Source: Rhynchosporium graminicola (Eukaryota > Ascomycota > Leotiomycetes > Helotiales > Ploettnerulaceae). Taken from it: a stretch of DNA of 64,000 nt. The notes beneath the pieces are model-generated. The model did no database searches and was not told the origin of the DNA. It saw only the letters and a program-made list of their open reading frames with translations. This document shows, piece by piece, positions 23,801 to 34,140 of the stretch (position 1 is its first letter; each line of letters opens with the position of its first letter). The position numbers and the translations under genes are program-made. The DNA is taken from contig FJUW01000029.1 in the NCBI GenBank assembly GCA_900074885.1, positions 310,001 through 374,000 of the forward strand, read 5' to 3'.

Positions 23801-26269
23801 GGGAAGCCGTGAGTAAGAGTCGGGAGAAATGAACGGCCTGAAAAAAAGGGAATGGGCGACTGCTATATTAAAGGCTTAATTTGGAGTCTCCTTTTCGCGC
23901 TGTATATCGCGTTAATATGGGCTAGTTAGATGATTAGTATGCTCCTCAACCAATGCATATTATTACCAGTATGTGTATCGATATGATAGCTTCCAAGGTT
24001 CAATATAATATCAATATAATAAATCCTGAATTCAAGTATCCTAGTCTCGCTTACTTGGACCCACTTCTCAATCGCAATAATAAACAAATCTATATGCAAA
24101 TCCTCCTTTAAAGATCAACGCCGAAAAATGCGAACTATCTATGAACCTGTATAAAGTTTCCATATGAAATAGAAAGATTTATACTTCCGTTATCGGCTTT
24201 CTACAGCCTCTCCTCGTTAGGATAGTCCCCGATTTTTCTTTTTTCGCTTAACTAATCTACTACTCGAAAACAATCTGATATTAGTATAGATAAGGTTTCG
24301 TAGACTATTATTCTTTAACCTTCGAAGATCTAAAACCTAATCTAACCAATTATGATCTTTATCTGCGAATTGATAGAGTTCCTAAGATTTAAGCTAATGC
24401 TATAGAAGCCTAGTTCGTTGGCGCTGACCTCTGAACACTTGTCTTCGAGCAGGAAAATTAGAAGAAGAATTGCCCTTAACCCTTCTCTAACTAAAGGCAA
24501 GAGTATAGGTAATCATTATCTATACACAGACCTTATTCCTAAACCCTTAAATCTTTACACGTCCTATCAATTCTTCACTTCTAAACCTCCTCAGCACGTG
24601 CTATCTCTCACCTTTGACCTCTCCCATCTACATCGCTAAACCTAGAGCTAGCTACTCCATATACCCAAATAACGTGTTTTATTGTCAGTATTAGCTGAAG
24701 TGGTCGGCCTGGGGGGCAAACCGGGACTCTGTTGGATACTTCGGTGACTAACAGCTATACCATCTGGTTCCTAACATACGCGGTTCGAACCCGTGATACT
24801 CTGATATTTATCTCTTTGTCTTTTTCGCTTATAGATTCTCTTTTTTTCCCTTTCTGTTGTTCTTCGCTTACGCGGTTTCACTTCTTGGTCATGTTTTTTA
24901 AGGTCATTTTATTTATGAAATCTTTTTGTTGATTTTCTATAAGCGAAAACCGAGATTGGAGTCAACACATGAATCTAAGGCAGATTTTCGGTTCGAAGCT
25001 GAGAAATCACTGCTGGCGAAGCTTATGGGAGCAGGCCTTTTTGCCTCTTCAGCTAGAGATTTGATTCTTTTGACATTTTTTCAAGTGGTGGGACCACTAT
25101 ATGGGTTGTTTTTGACTTCGTTCTGTTCCTTGCCTTTACCTCTCTGCATTTTCAATGGGAACTTTGCTATAAAGGCTGGGAAATAAGTAAACACATGGAG
25201 TAAACAACAAGTTGGTGCCTATGTTCGTATACGTTATTATAAAGAAGTGATAAATATTGAGATAATATGTCGTGTATACTTTCTGGACCGGCTATCACAA
25301 AGAAAGTCCGAAGACGAGTTATACGCCACTTTTGACCATTCAAATTTCGGTTGTTAGAATCCTGAGGTTCAAACGCAGGAGCTGGGTTCGCAGTACTTAG
25401 CAGAATTTTTATATGATATAAAGAGCCGGGGTGATATCAGTTGTATTTCTTATATGAACATAACGCGAACCAAAGGATGATTCAGATAAGACTAGATAGA
25501 TCCTGAACTTTAAGGCCTAGAAAAGTCACAGATCAGCTAGCAGATTGACCTTCCTTAACTGTTAACAAAGCCGGGCTGGCTCAAATGGGCTGTATACTAC
25601 CACGACTAAGCTTCTCTAGTCGTAACATAATTATTTCATAGCCTGATAATCGATCATTACCGAAAAATAATCTTAGTAGAATCTATAAAACATATTGTCC
25701 TGATCATACACATAACTATAAGTAAGCTTCCTGTTAGCGATAAAGGGGCTTGTATTCTCGTATAGATACAATTTACTACATCAACTCGGTTCAATGTAAC
25801 AAAAATGTGACGGCATATTACTAATGAAATACTATAATATCGTGATTATTCTTTGGCCTTGGTGATGACCCTGGACTTACTACATAGATGTACTAGAAGA
25901 GATCTAAATCACTGAGCGGGAGACGGATGCGCTTAGCTTCTGAACTACACTGTTAAAGTTGCTTCATATTCCTCGGCAACTCAATATTTCAGCACGTAGA
26001 TAAAAGACTACTGTTCATTACTAGAGGGAGCTATATTTTACGTGAGTCACGAAGGGCTCGTTTCGCGAGCTATACAAGCTCTACTACATCGCGCTTGAAT
26101 AATATAATTCCTGGAAACTTTCTCTCCCCCTGGATTTCTTTGAGATACAAAATCACCTCGCCACAATTTCTCTGTCATTGATCACCAACAAATCGCATTT
26201 ACTGATTGAACATACACACATATACCTATTACTGCTATAAATTCTTGACTGGAGCGCAGCACAAGCAAA
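23801..26269. other. AT-rich, gene-poor island (left part)
   Basis: By eye this stretch is clearly richer in A/T than the flanking genes and full of TpA, with no ORF that looks coding. That is what repeat-induced point mutation leaves behind in decayed repeats, but I can name no transposon family. A tRNA-like T-arm (GGTTCGAACC within CGCGG/CCGTG) occurs near 24778-24795, without a matching acceptor stem. Confidence 0.55.
24822..24949. repeat. Inverted repeat pair, possible MITE-like relic
   Basis: TTTTCGCTTATAGA at 24822-24835 is repeated in inverse orientation as TCTATAAGCGAAAA at 24936-24949, about 100 bp apart. The match does not extend beyond 14 bases in either direction. It could be a small non-autonomous element or a chance palindrome in AT-rich sequence. 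Confidence 0.35.
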
Positions 26270-27114
26270 ATGTTCGACATTCAAGCAATAGAAGCAGCCG
26301 ACGAGGAAGGAGTCGACGAATACGGTTTCGGAGCCGCAGTCTCGACTTCTATCGGAAAGAAGTTCCCAAGGCTCACGATAGCCGTATGAATCACTACGAT
26401 CAATCGCTACATGCGGATACCAAACTGAAAATCGACCCTACCTTCAGAGGCGGTGACCGCGTATCCAACGCTCATATCCTGAAAGCCATAATGTTCCGCG
26501 CCAAATTTCAGCGCAGTTGCCTTGGTCTCGTATTGTTCCTATATGAGCACGGTTTACTTACACTAGCGGGATTGCAAGAACCGATGTACGTCAATAACCC
26601 GCCAAATCCGGAGATCGGGTCTGTCTTTTGCGCGTTAGCGACTTTCGAGATATTCTCTAGAAGTATGGATTTTCCATTTGAAACCTACACAGAGTTTTTT
26701 GGTTATTAAAACGTGCTCACTTGGCTGGCTACGATGGTCGTGCGTGGCGCTGTAGTTAGAGATATGTGGTATTTGATGGAGAGGATGAGACAATATGGTG
26801 ACGGGGAACTAGGAGATATTGAAATCGACGAATTGAAGAGCTCGTGGCCCAAGGGAAAATTGATCGAGGTTGATCCACGAGCTGGCGTGGCTCCTGCTTG
26901 GGAGGAGGAAGGGTATTGGCCAGCTTTTTTTTTCTGGCTGCCTCATTCCATGGGGATTATTACGGATCTACAGCAGGTGTATAAGTACTTTGACGAAGAG
27001 TACTTCTTCCCTTTCGAGAAACTTTTCTATTCGTACTTCAGGCTCAACTTGCCAGTCAGCCAACCACTAGGGGGCAAGAAGAGAAACAGGATATATAGAT
27101 CGAGGAGAAGATGA
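26270..27114 (+). pseudogene. Broken relative of the 13-kb gene, copy 2 (second region only)
   Basis: Starting at the ATG at 26270, the first frame reads MFDIQAIEAADEEG then EYGFGAAV, matching DFGFGAAV of copy 1. A one-base loss at about 26340 (copy 1 has GTGCTT where this has GTCTC) shifts the frame. The downstream frame, LDFYRKEVPKAHDSR through RVSNAHILKAIMFRAKFQ and FPFETYTEFFGY, then meets an in-frame TAA at 26707-26709. It continues in the same frame as NVLTWLATMVVRGAVVRDMW, VDPRAGVAPAWEEEGYWPAF, FFWLPHSMG and YKYFDEEYF to 27114. Here the segment between APAW and WPAF is continuous, unlike in copy 1. No caspase-like part is found upstream. Apparent breaks are two; sequencing error would have to hit twice to explain them. 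Function unknown. Confidence 0.75.
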
Positions 27115-28631
27115 TGGCCTGGTGTCAGGGGCCCATACAGGGGATTCAAGAGGAATAAACACTAAACGACGGCGTTCCTGGAAGAGAACTTACCAGAAGA
27201 TATGAAGACAGATGGTCAGAACTATTATTTCATTTGTTAATAATACACATGTTCGTAATAGAATTGTGTTAAAGAAAGTACGATAAAAGACAAAAACTAC
27301 CACACCTTACAATTCCACATAGAAAAAAGTGTCATACGTTTCCTCTAGCTTGATAAGAACCTATGTCTACATGTTGGAAAATCCCCGAGGAGGCCAGATG
27401 ATTCTCCATACTCGAACTAGTACATATCTAAAGATACTGCTAGACCTATTCTATCACGTTAAACCGAATCTTATATCAGCCGAGAGAGGGAATATTTTAT
27501 ACTTTACGATGTAGTAGGGCTGTGGCAAGAATTCGAGTTGGATGATAAGTTGAGGTTTTTGATTTTAAAGGACTTAATTTCGATGAAGCTATTATTGATA
27601 GCAAAGAAGATTGCATGTACGTCTGAAGGTAGAAGTACCTAATCAACCGATCTACCAATAATCTACCCCAATCGACTCCTGCTAAGATGCAACAACCTCC
27701 TCACGAGCTTCTATCCTCGAGAAAGAAACTACTCGAGGCCCTTGTTCCTCTAATTACTACTCGACGTACAGCTTCAGCTCTTAATTTGGGATTTTGAAAA
27801 GAAAGTTTGGCACTCTTATCTTCATGGTATGGTATGGTAAAGCGTGGCAACTTTATCTTTCACCGAAGAAAGTTGCACGAAGACGGGATAGATAACTCTT
27901 TGAATGTAGTATGGCGATTCCCTCACTCGATGCATGTTTTACCAAACGTCACGGTATTGACTCAAGCAGTAGTCAGTCTAAGGAAAGTCATGTTAATCTT
28001 TTCATCACTCACTCCGCTAGTGAAGCAATCTCGATCAGCAACATTCACTGCGCTCTCTAGCTGTATAGCATTACTACTTTAGAAGTCTCATGGTATCTTG
28101 ATCGATTCAGTCACCCACTCTTGAAAAACAAGCCCAAAGTTGTGATCTCCTCTTACAAAACCAAACTATTTCAACATCAGCCTGCAGATATCTAAATAGG
28201 AAAAATGACGTAGGCATAATCAAACATCAGACCTCGGATCATGACAGAGATATCAAAGCCATAATTCCGGTAGCCAAGCGGGCCAAGCGCTAACCATGAA
28301 CCAGGAGTTTCCAATTCTGCACAGCTCCATCTCGTCTACCAGTGAACAAAGTTACAAATTTAACGTCGCGACATACCGTGATGAGTCTTCTGCGATGTGA
28401 GGTTTCTTTCCTATTTACAATACCCCTTCATCCTTTTGGATTTCCCACTATCAATATACAATACTCTACAAAATTATCAGATATCCGACAACGCCAGGCT
28501 CCTCTCCGTGGAGATATCATCCCTCATGCAAGAATTATTGGGATTCAAAAACGCCGAGAGATGCACAACACAACACCTCTCCGTACTACTCCAATGACGT
28601 CTCGCCGCTCTCAAACCTTTCCCGATCTCGA
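27115..28631. other. AT-rich, gene-poor island (right part)
   Basis: It continues the TpA-rich character of the left part, fading toward 28.5 kb. No supported ORF. At 28268-28325 a stretch beginning GGTAGCCAAGCGGGCCAAGC resembles a tRNA D-arm and A-box with a degenerate T-arm, but it lacks acceptor-stem pairing. Confidence 0.5.
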
Positions 28632-30254
28632 TCACCTCTCAATCATCTCAAAGGTCTGAACCACCAAAATCCCTCTACAATCCGGACTTCCCACCCTCTC
28701 CCTCTCCATTCTCTCCCTCTCCTCCTTGCTATGCCTCCCATCCTTCATCGAGACAACGCTAGTGCTACTTTGTTGCATACGCACTTCCTTCCCCTCGGGC
28801 ATCTGACTATATCTCGTTCCCCTGACCGTCTTTGCCTTGTCGCTTTCACCAATGCCAGCATCAACACTGCCGCTGCCGCTGCCGCTCCCGCCTTTCTCCA
28901 GGTCCAGCATCTCTTCACTGCAGCCAGTCATAGTCACAGGGCGGCTTCTTCCGCTCCGCTTGCTCTGCCCGCCATTTCGGCCAAAGTGGGATGCGTTGGA
29001 TTGGTGCAGGGTATTTCGGGATGTGGATGCTGATGTCAGGGAACCGATGAAGGTGGGGAGGTAGGTTGAGAAGAAAGGTCTGGTTGCGGGTATTGAAGCA
29101 CAAATCTAAAACAGTCAGTCCTACCACTCATAGTTACGAATTGAAGCCCGGAGACACAAAGGCCCTGGTGGGAGAGGGTGCAAAGGGCAAGTTGAAGAAA
29201 GACTTACAATTCCAATGTACAACTCCAATCCACTCGTGATCCAGACAGGGTAACTCCTCCACGTCTGGTCCCAGCCCGTCGTGACCTGATACATGTAATA
29301 CGTCCTCACGATCCCCGCTGCGCACGAGATCAATCCGAGGCCAAAGAGTAAGATCACGGCAGAAACCTGGCGTTTCGGTAGTTGTAAAGTCCAGACTGTG
29401 CGAATGGGTAGCAGAACAGTCCCAAGATCGGTCAAGGTATTGATGATTCCGGCGACGAGGAGCGTGATGGGTTGGGAGATGCAGTTTGGTTGGGGGTCGA
29501 TAGTTACGGCCCAGTAATCGTGTATCGGTCTATACAGGTGATTTGATCAGCTTGGGTACTATTGAAGCCCTCTGTGAAGGGGAATGAGAAAAGGAAAAGG
29601 GTCGCCTACCGACACTGAAATATTATAGTAAAGCAAAAGACCAGACCCTGAGCAGTAACGATGAAGATAGCAAGCCAGGTGATCCTCCGCCACAGGAGAG
29701 AAGCGCTAGATAATAGTCTTTGTACGAGCATCAGCATCGAAAGTTTCGTCAGAGTGATGGCGGCTGCGAATGTGACTTCTGCTGCCATGACCATTTTCAG
29801 ACCGCCTTCGATGTGACTCAATGGGATATCGTACTTTACAGAGTTAGTTTCAATAGAAACTATGGATGAGGTAGGAGGTAGTAGTACGTACTACATGTCT
29901 GATCCATAGAAATGCGGTGTCCTTCAACACGCTGATGACGAAGAAGCCTGTCGTGGGTACCTAAAAAATCCTCAGTCAACACCTGCATCTCATAAGAAGT
30001 GTTTAAATAAATTCCAAACTGAATAATGTTCTGAGAAGAACTTTTAAACCTACCAAAGCCAATAAGATGAAAGTATCATCGTGCCCGAAAGCATTCTGCA
30101 AGCACCGCCTCGTCCATATCCTCAAACCGATGAAGCCAAGCAGAATGGAATATAGGATGAAATTTAGAATAACGTTTCCATAACCTCGTGTCTCGGGATC
30201 TTTATAGTTTGGTGCCGGCCATGACATAAGGACGCTGAGTGGTGGTTGCTGCAT
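28632..30254 (-). CDS. Seven-helix fungal rhodopsin-domain (Pth11-type) membrane protein
   Basis: Five exons, 30254-30054, 29960-29892, 29833-29610, 29529-29208 and 29105-28632, give 429 residues in phase. The N-terminal part MSWPAPNYKDPETRG leads into the first helix (VILNFILYSILLGFIGLRIW). Family marks include the TRRCLQNAFGHDDTFIL segment (R-x-G-x-DD type), GGLKMVMAAEVTFAAAITLT, CFTIIFQCRPIHDYW, PNCI, DLGTVLLPIRTVWTL and YIGIICASIPATRPF. These are typical of the fungal rhodopsin/integral membrane protein superfamily, which includes the Pth11-like receptors. There is no CFEM domain. The C-terminal tail of about 150 residues is soluble, Ser/Gly-rich and charged. Ligand and role are unknown; cell-surface sensing is an inference. 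The ATG at 30254 is preferred to one 60 codons upstream whose sequence is not membrane-protein-like. Confidence 0.85.
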
Positions 30255-31961
30255 ACTTGCTTTCTGGGCGGGGTGAGATGAGATGAGATGAGATGAGACC
30301 GGACCTGACCTGACCAGACCAAGATACTGTATATTGTACACAGATCGATAGTCAAGCAAACAGCCAAGTAGACTCAAACTATGGCAGAGCAAGGAGAAAG
30401 GATGAGATGGCAAGGCAAACCATATACGAAGCACTTCGACGATGAGAAGAAGTGGCCACTATGAGGAAGAGACGAAATGAGGAAGAGACGAAACGACTAA
30501 GAACGAGACATGAAGTGACAGAAAGAGGAGTGAAAAGGTTTGATTGGGATATGTTCACAGATGTCACGGCAGAGACCAGACCATTCTGAGGAAGTCCCAT
30601 CCAGTATGCACGTAGCTCGAGGCTAGTAGATCAAATAGGAAACGTCCAACCCTTTTCTGCTCTGCTTCTTCCTCGATTCCCCTCGAAATACCAAGAGAAT
30701 GCCATGGTACACACACACACACATCTTTCCTGTTCAGTCCGGCAGTAGTCCGCTTGTTCGCGGGATGAAATCGGGAATGGTCCACGGCTGTTAGAAAGGT
30801 CTGAGCGGGCCGCTATTTACCCCTCCACCAAGAATCACGAAGTCCACAACTCGGCAAAACAGTGAATTAGCGAAGCGAAGCGAAGTGAAGCGAAGGGAAG
30901 TCCCTCCTTGCAGCCAATCAGTGCACACTGTCTTTCAGACACGTCCAATGACCAGCCGGTCCTGTCATTGCTGATCTCCATAAGGTTCAAGGCTTATTTC
31001 AGAAAGAGTTAGGTTTGAAGAGAGTTGAGTTTGGACCTGCGATTGTGTGTGGTGGGTCTTGGGCGTTCGCTCTGGCATCAAAGCACATTGTAGTCCGCAC
31101 ATCTAGACAGCTGACATAGCACCCCACGATACCGAATACAGTACTGGTGTGTACTTCGCACCTCAACTCGGACCTGGGGCTGAGTGTGAATTGCAGATAG
31201 TTGGATTGTCCATTGCTTTGCTGGAACGATGCGACTGTAGCCAGATCGGAAGTGTGCCGCGTGCATCGAAGGGAGATCGATCTAGGTCGGCTTTCAGGAG
31301 GCAAATTGACCGTTGCTTGAAGAGAGTGAGAGAGTGAGTGCGTGAGTGGGCAGGGCGAAAGCGGCAAGGAGAATACTTTCAAGTACAACCGCGGTACTGA
31401 CCAAAGACGATGGAAGTGGCGTAAAAACGGCTCACAGATTACGTTTAATAGCATACATACATGATCTAGGTACGTATTTGATTTCAGTTGCTCATAGAAA
31501 ATGTGTTAAGGCCAACAGGCATATGTAAGATAAGAAGCAGGTGGGTATGCCTTCATGATAAACTTGATCGAATGGTGCGGCCGTTCTGGAGTCCTTGAGG
31601 GTGGCGGTCCTGTGCTGAAGATCTTGAGGTGTTTGTATGTTGACTCATGTCGTAATTTGCCAACGGGAAGAAAGCTCTGTCTGCTAGAGGAAAAGCCATG
31701 TTCTAGAACAAAACAAATAAGGAAAGGTTCAACGCAGGATGATGCGAAACGCCGAACTAATGCTCCGAGCAAAACACAATCTTTCCTACTGGTACTGGTG
31801 ACCATTCGATTAGATCAGCATGAGCAATCCCATCTCAATCCAGGTTTGAACACTATTTGTAGTCAGGTAAAAATAGTGAGCAATAGTCGTGAACAGTTTT
31901 TTTTTACAAGACGCTCCATTTTGAGAACATCTATTGGTATGGTATCTTATCTCATCATCAT
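30255..31961. other. Intergenic with short tandem arrays
   Basis: Upstream region of the membrane protein and downstream region of eIF3g. It contains GAGAT repeated at 30274-30297 just upstream of the start, a CA array near 30711-30722 and GCGAA-type repeats near 30873-30897. CCAAT occurs near 30916. Short ORFs lack support. Confidence 0.45.
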
Positions 31962-32968
31962 CTAAGCAGCCTTCTTGGCAAATTCCACTCTCAGAATTAG
32001 ATGCTTGAAACCATAACCATCCATCTTCTCGCACGCCTTAGCCGCATCCGTCCGCTCCTGGAAGCTGATAAACGCAAAACCCTTCGCCATACCCGTCTCC
32101 CGATCCTTCGCAAGGAAGACTCTCGTGACGCGGCCAAATCGCTCAAACATGTCGCGCAACTCTTGCTCTTCTGCCATCTCCGAAACGTTGGTAACTCGCA
32201 ATGTGGCCAGATCGTCGCGCTCGTATTTGCCGCCGCCCATTCGGTCACCAGCTGCTGCTGCTCCGCCGCCGTTACGCATGTGAGGTGGTACATAGGAGCT
32301 CTTTCCTGTACCGAGACCGCCTGGTCCTTCGGGGACATCTGCAGCTCCGGCTGCGACGTCCGCTCCTGCTCCTTCTTCTCCCACGGGTGCCATGGTGTCC
32401 TTGAATGGACAGCGAGCGGTGAAATGCTCTCCGTTACAGATACGACACTTGACTTTCTTGTCCTTTAGCTTGTCCTTCATGGCTCCGGCCTCGGTCTTCT
32501 CCTCCTTCGCATCCTTGCGCCAGTTGCTGCTTGGTCTAAAGATGATATTCTCTCCTACGCTTGTGGTGTCTGTAGCTGGCTATTACACAGTCAATATAAT
32601 TCTTCAAACCTGTAAATGCCAGATCAAACATACACCTGAACCATCCTTAGCAGAAAGACCAAATTTTGACCATTGCTTCCGCTCTGCGACCCGTGGATTG
32701 ACGACCTCCTTGTGTACTGTGAATCGGATTCTGCGGGTAGTCTTGACCTTCTTGCCATCATCGTTGAATCTCCACGAGACAATGGTTTTCGTGCCGTCTT
32801 TATTTGTAGTTGTAGTATTTGCGGGGAGCTCATTCACGGTATCGTCGAGATCCTCATCATCAGCCCAATCGGGGCGGCTACTATACACAAATGTCAGTAC
32901 AGGCTCGCACAGTCGCAGTGGCGGAGGGAAAGTGAGGAAGGGGTATCTTACGCAGCTGCTTTCGACAT
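31962..32968 (-). CDS. TIF35: Translation initiation factor eIF3 subunit G
   Basis: eIF3g is an RNA-binding subunit of the eIF3 complex, acting in 43S scanning and reinitiation in the cytoplasm. Three exons, 32968-32952, 32880-32634 and 32579-31962, give 293 residues. Exon 1 is only 17 nt (MSKAA plus two bases). The N-terminal eIF3i-binding region reads [13 protein letters not shown], then [21 protein letters not shown] zinc knuckle CX2CX3HX4C lies at about 133-145 ([13 protein letters not shown]). The C-terminal RRM spans about 213-290 with RNP2 LRVTNV and RNP1 KGFAFISF. The donor GTATGT after GGT at 32634 is chosen over an earlier GT because it keeps [11 protein letters not shown] in frame. 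Length and order fit the family exactly. A palindromic TCACGTGA lies about 200 bp upstream of the start. Confidence 0.95.
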
Positions 32969-33165
32969 CTTGATGTTGCTTTTCTGCGCTCTTCTTCGGG
33001 TGCGTTGAAGTTGGCTATTATGAGTTGTGTGGACGATCGGAGAACTCGTACAATGTCTGTGTACGAAGTAAAGGCTGCCTGTTCGTCGTTGCGATCAAGG
33101 CCGGGGCATTCCTCGCGAAAACTCCAAAAATATCGAGTGGGATTCACAGCCTCGCTAGGGTTGTT

Positions 33166-33173
33166 TCACGTGA
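33166..33173. promoter_or_regulatory. TCACGTGA, candidate bHLH (Cbf1-type) site
   Basis: A perfect eight-base palindrome containing CACGTG, about 200 bp upstream of the eIF3g start codon. CACGTG is the known core of Cbf1-type bHLH proteins and is frequent in promoters of translation genes in ascomycetes; occupancy here is inferred. Confidence 0.45.
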
Positions 33174-33629
33174 CCCCAACTCCAAATTGTTTTCATGGGC
33201 ACGTTCGAGGCCAATCACTGCCGTTCACCACTGTGTGTTCAGTGTGTGAGTCACATTTAGTATTGGTCGTAGTAAATGCAGAGGCATATCTGGGAGTCAT
33301 AATTGAAATGTCACATTCTCATGGCCGTCAAATGCACGCAGTACTCCTCGCTCTGGCCACATCCCGCGATCAAAGCGGACCGCATCTGCAGCCAGCCTAT
33401 CCCAGCTCTCAACATATGCTAAACAGATATCTTAAAAAGAGCGATATCACACTCATCCATGGCATTCTTCAGGAAGTCCTCGAAAGACAGTGAAGACTCT
33501 AAATTACACTCACAAGAAGCCGATTTGAGGCTCCAGAAGCTATTTCAATCACACAAACCCTCCTGTGGGGATCAAGGCTAAATAGAACTACTATTTCACG
33601 TTCGAGAAACTGTTTTGAAATAGAGCAAC

Positions 33630-33677
33630 TATGAAACTTACTATGAAAATGCGTATGAAACTTACTATGCAAATGCG
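33630..33677 (+). repeat. 24-bp direct tandem repeat, two copies
   Basis: TATGAAACTTACTATG followed by AAAATGCG is repeated immediately with one mismatch (GAAAATGCG versus GCAAATGCG). Non-coding. Confidence 0.85.
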
Positions 33678-34140
33678 ATGTGCAACACACTTAGAACATC
33701 CCCATGGAAAGAGTGCACTGCATCTGGCCATGGTCGTTCACGGGTGATGGAAACGTGCTGATATTTCTGTACTGACGCACAGAAGTTCTTGCTTCTTTTC
33801 ACGCAAGGATCAAAAGATAATTTTGAGAGGGGATGTCATATTATTCGTCGTCTTATCCTAGTTTTTTGTACAGCCACACAGCCACAGTAAACCTCCTTTT
33901 CTGTGCAATGTATCCACCACAAGCCCTCCACGCAGCATTATACCGCAATACGTGTTCTCTGAACGCCTTTTTTGTGCCCCAAAGCTATGAAGTAGAAGAA
34001 CATGAAGTACCTATGACAACAGAGAATAGTCGCCAGTATGCAACATATGAGTACAGGATTGAATACAGGAGTGGTCTCTTTGAACCAACTCAGAAACCGC
34101 TAATAAGTCAAAGATATTGCGCCGAAATCACATCGAACGT

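Larger units (their letters stand above)
32969..34140. other. Intergenic between HSP70 3' end and eIF3g promoter
   Basis: Holds the eIF3g promoter (with TCACGTGA) on one side and the 3' region of HSP70 on the other. A near-perfect 24-bp direct repeat lies at 33630-33677. No supported gene. Confidence 0.45.

Noticed and set aside
24700..24800. tRNA gene near the GGTTCGAACC palindrome
   Set aside because: A T-arm can be drawn, but no acceptor stem, D-arm or anticodon arm pairs on either strand.
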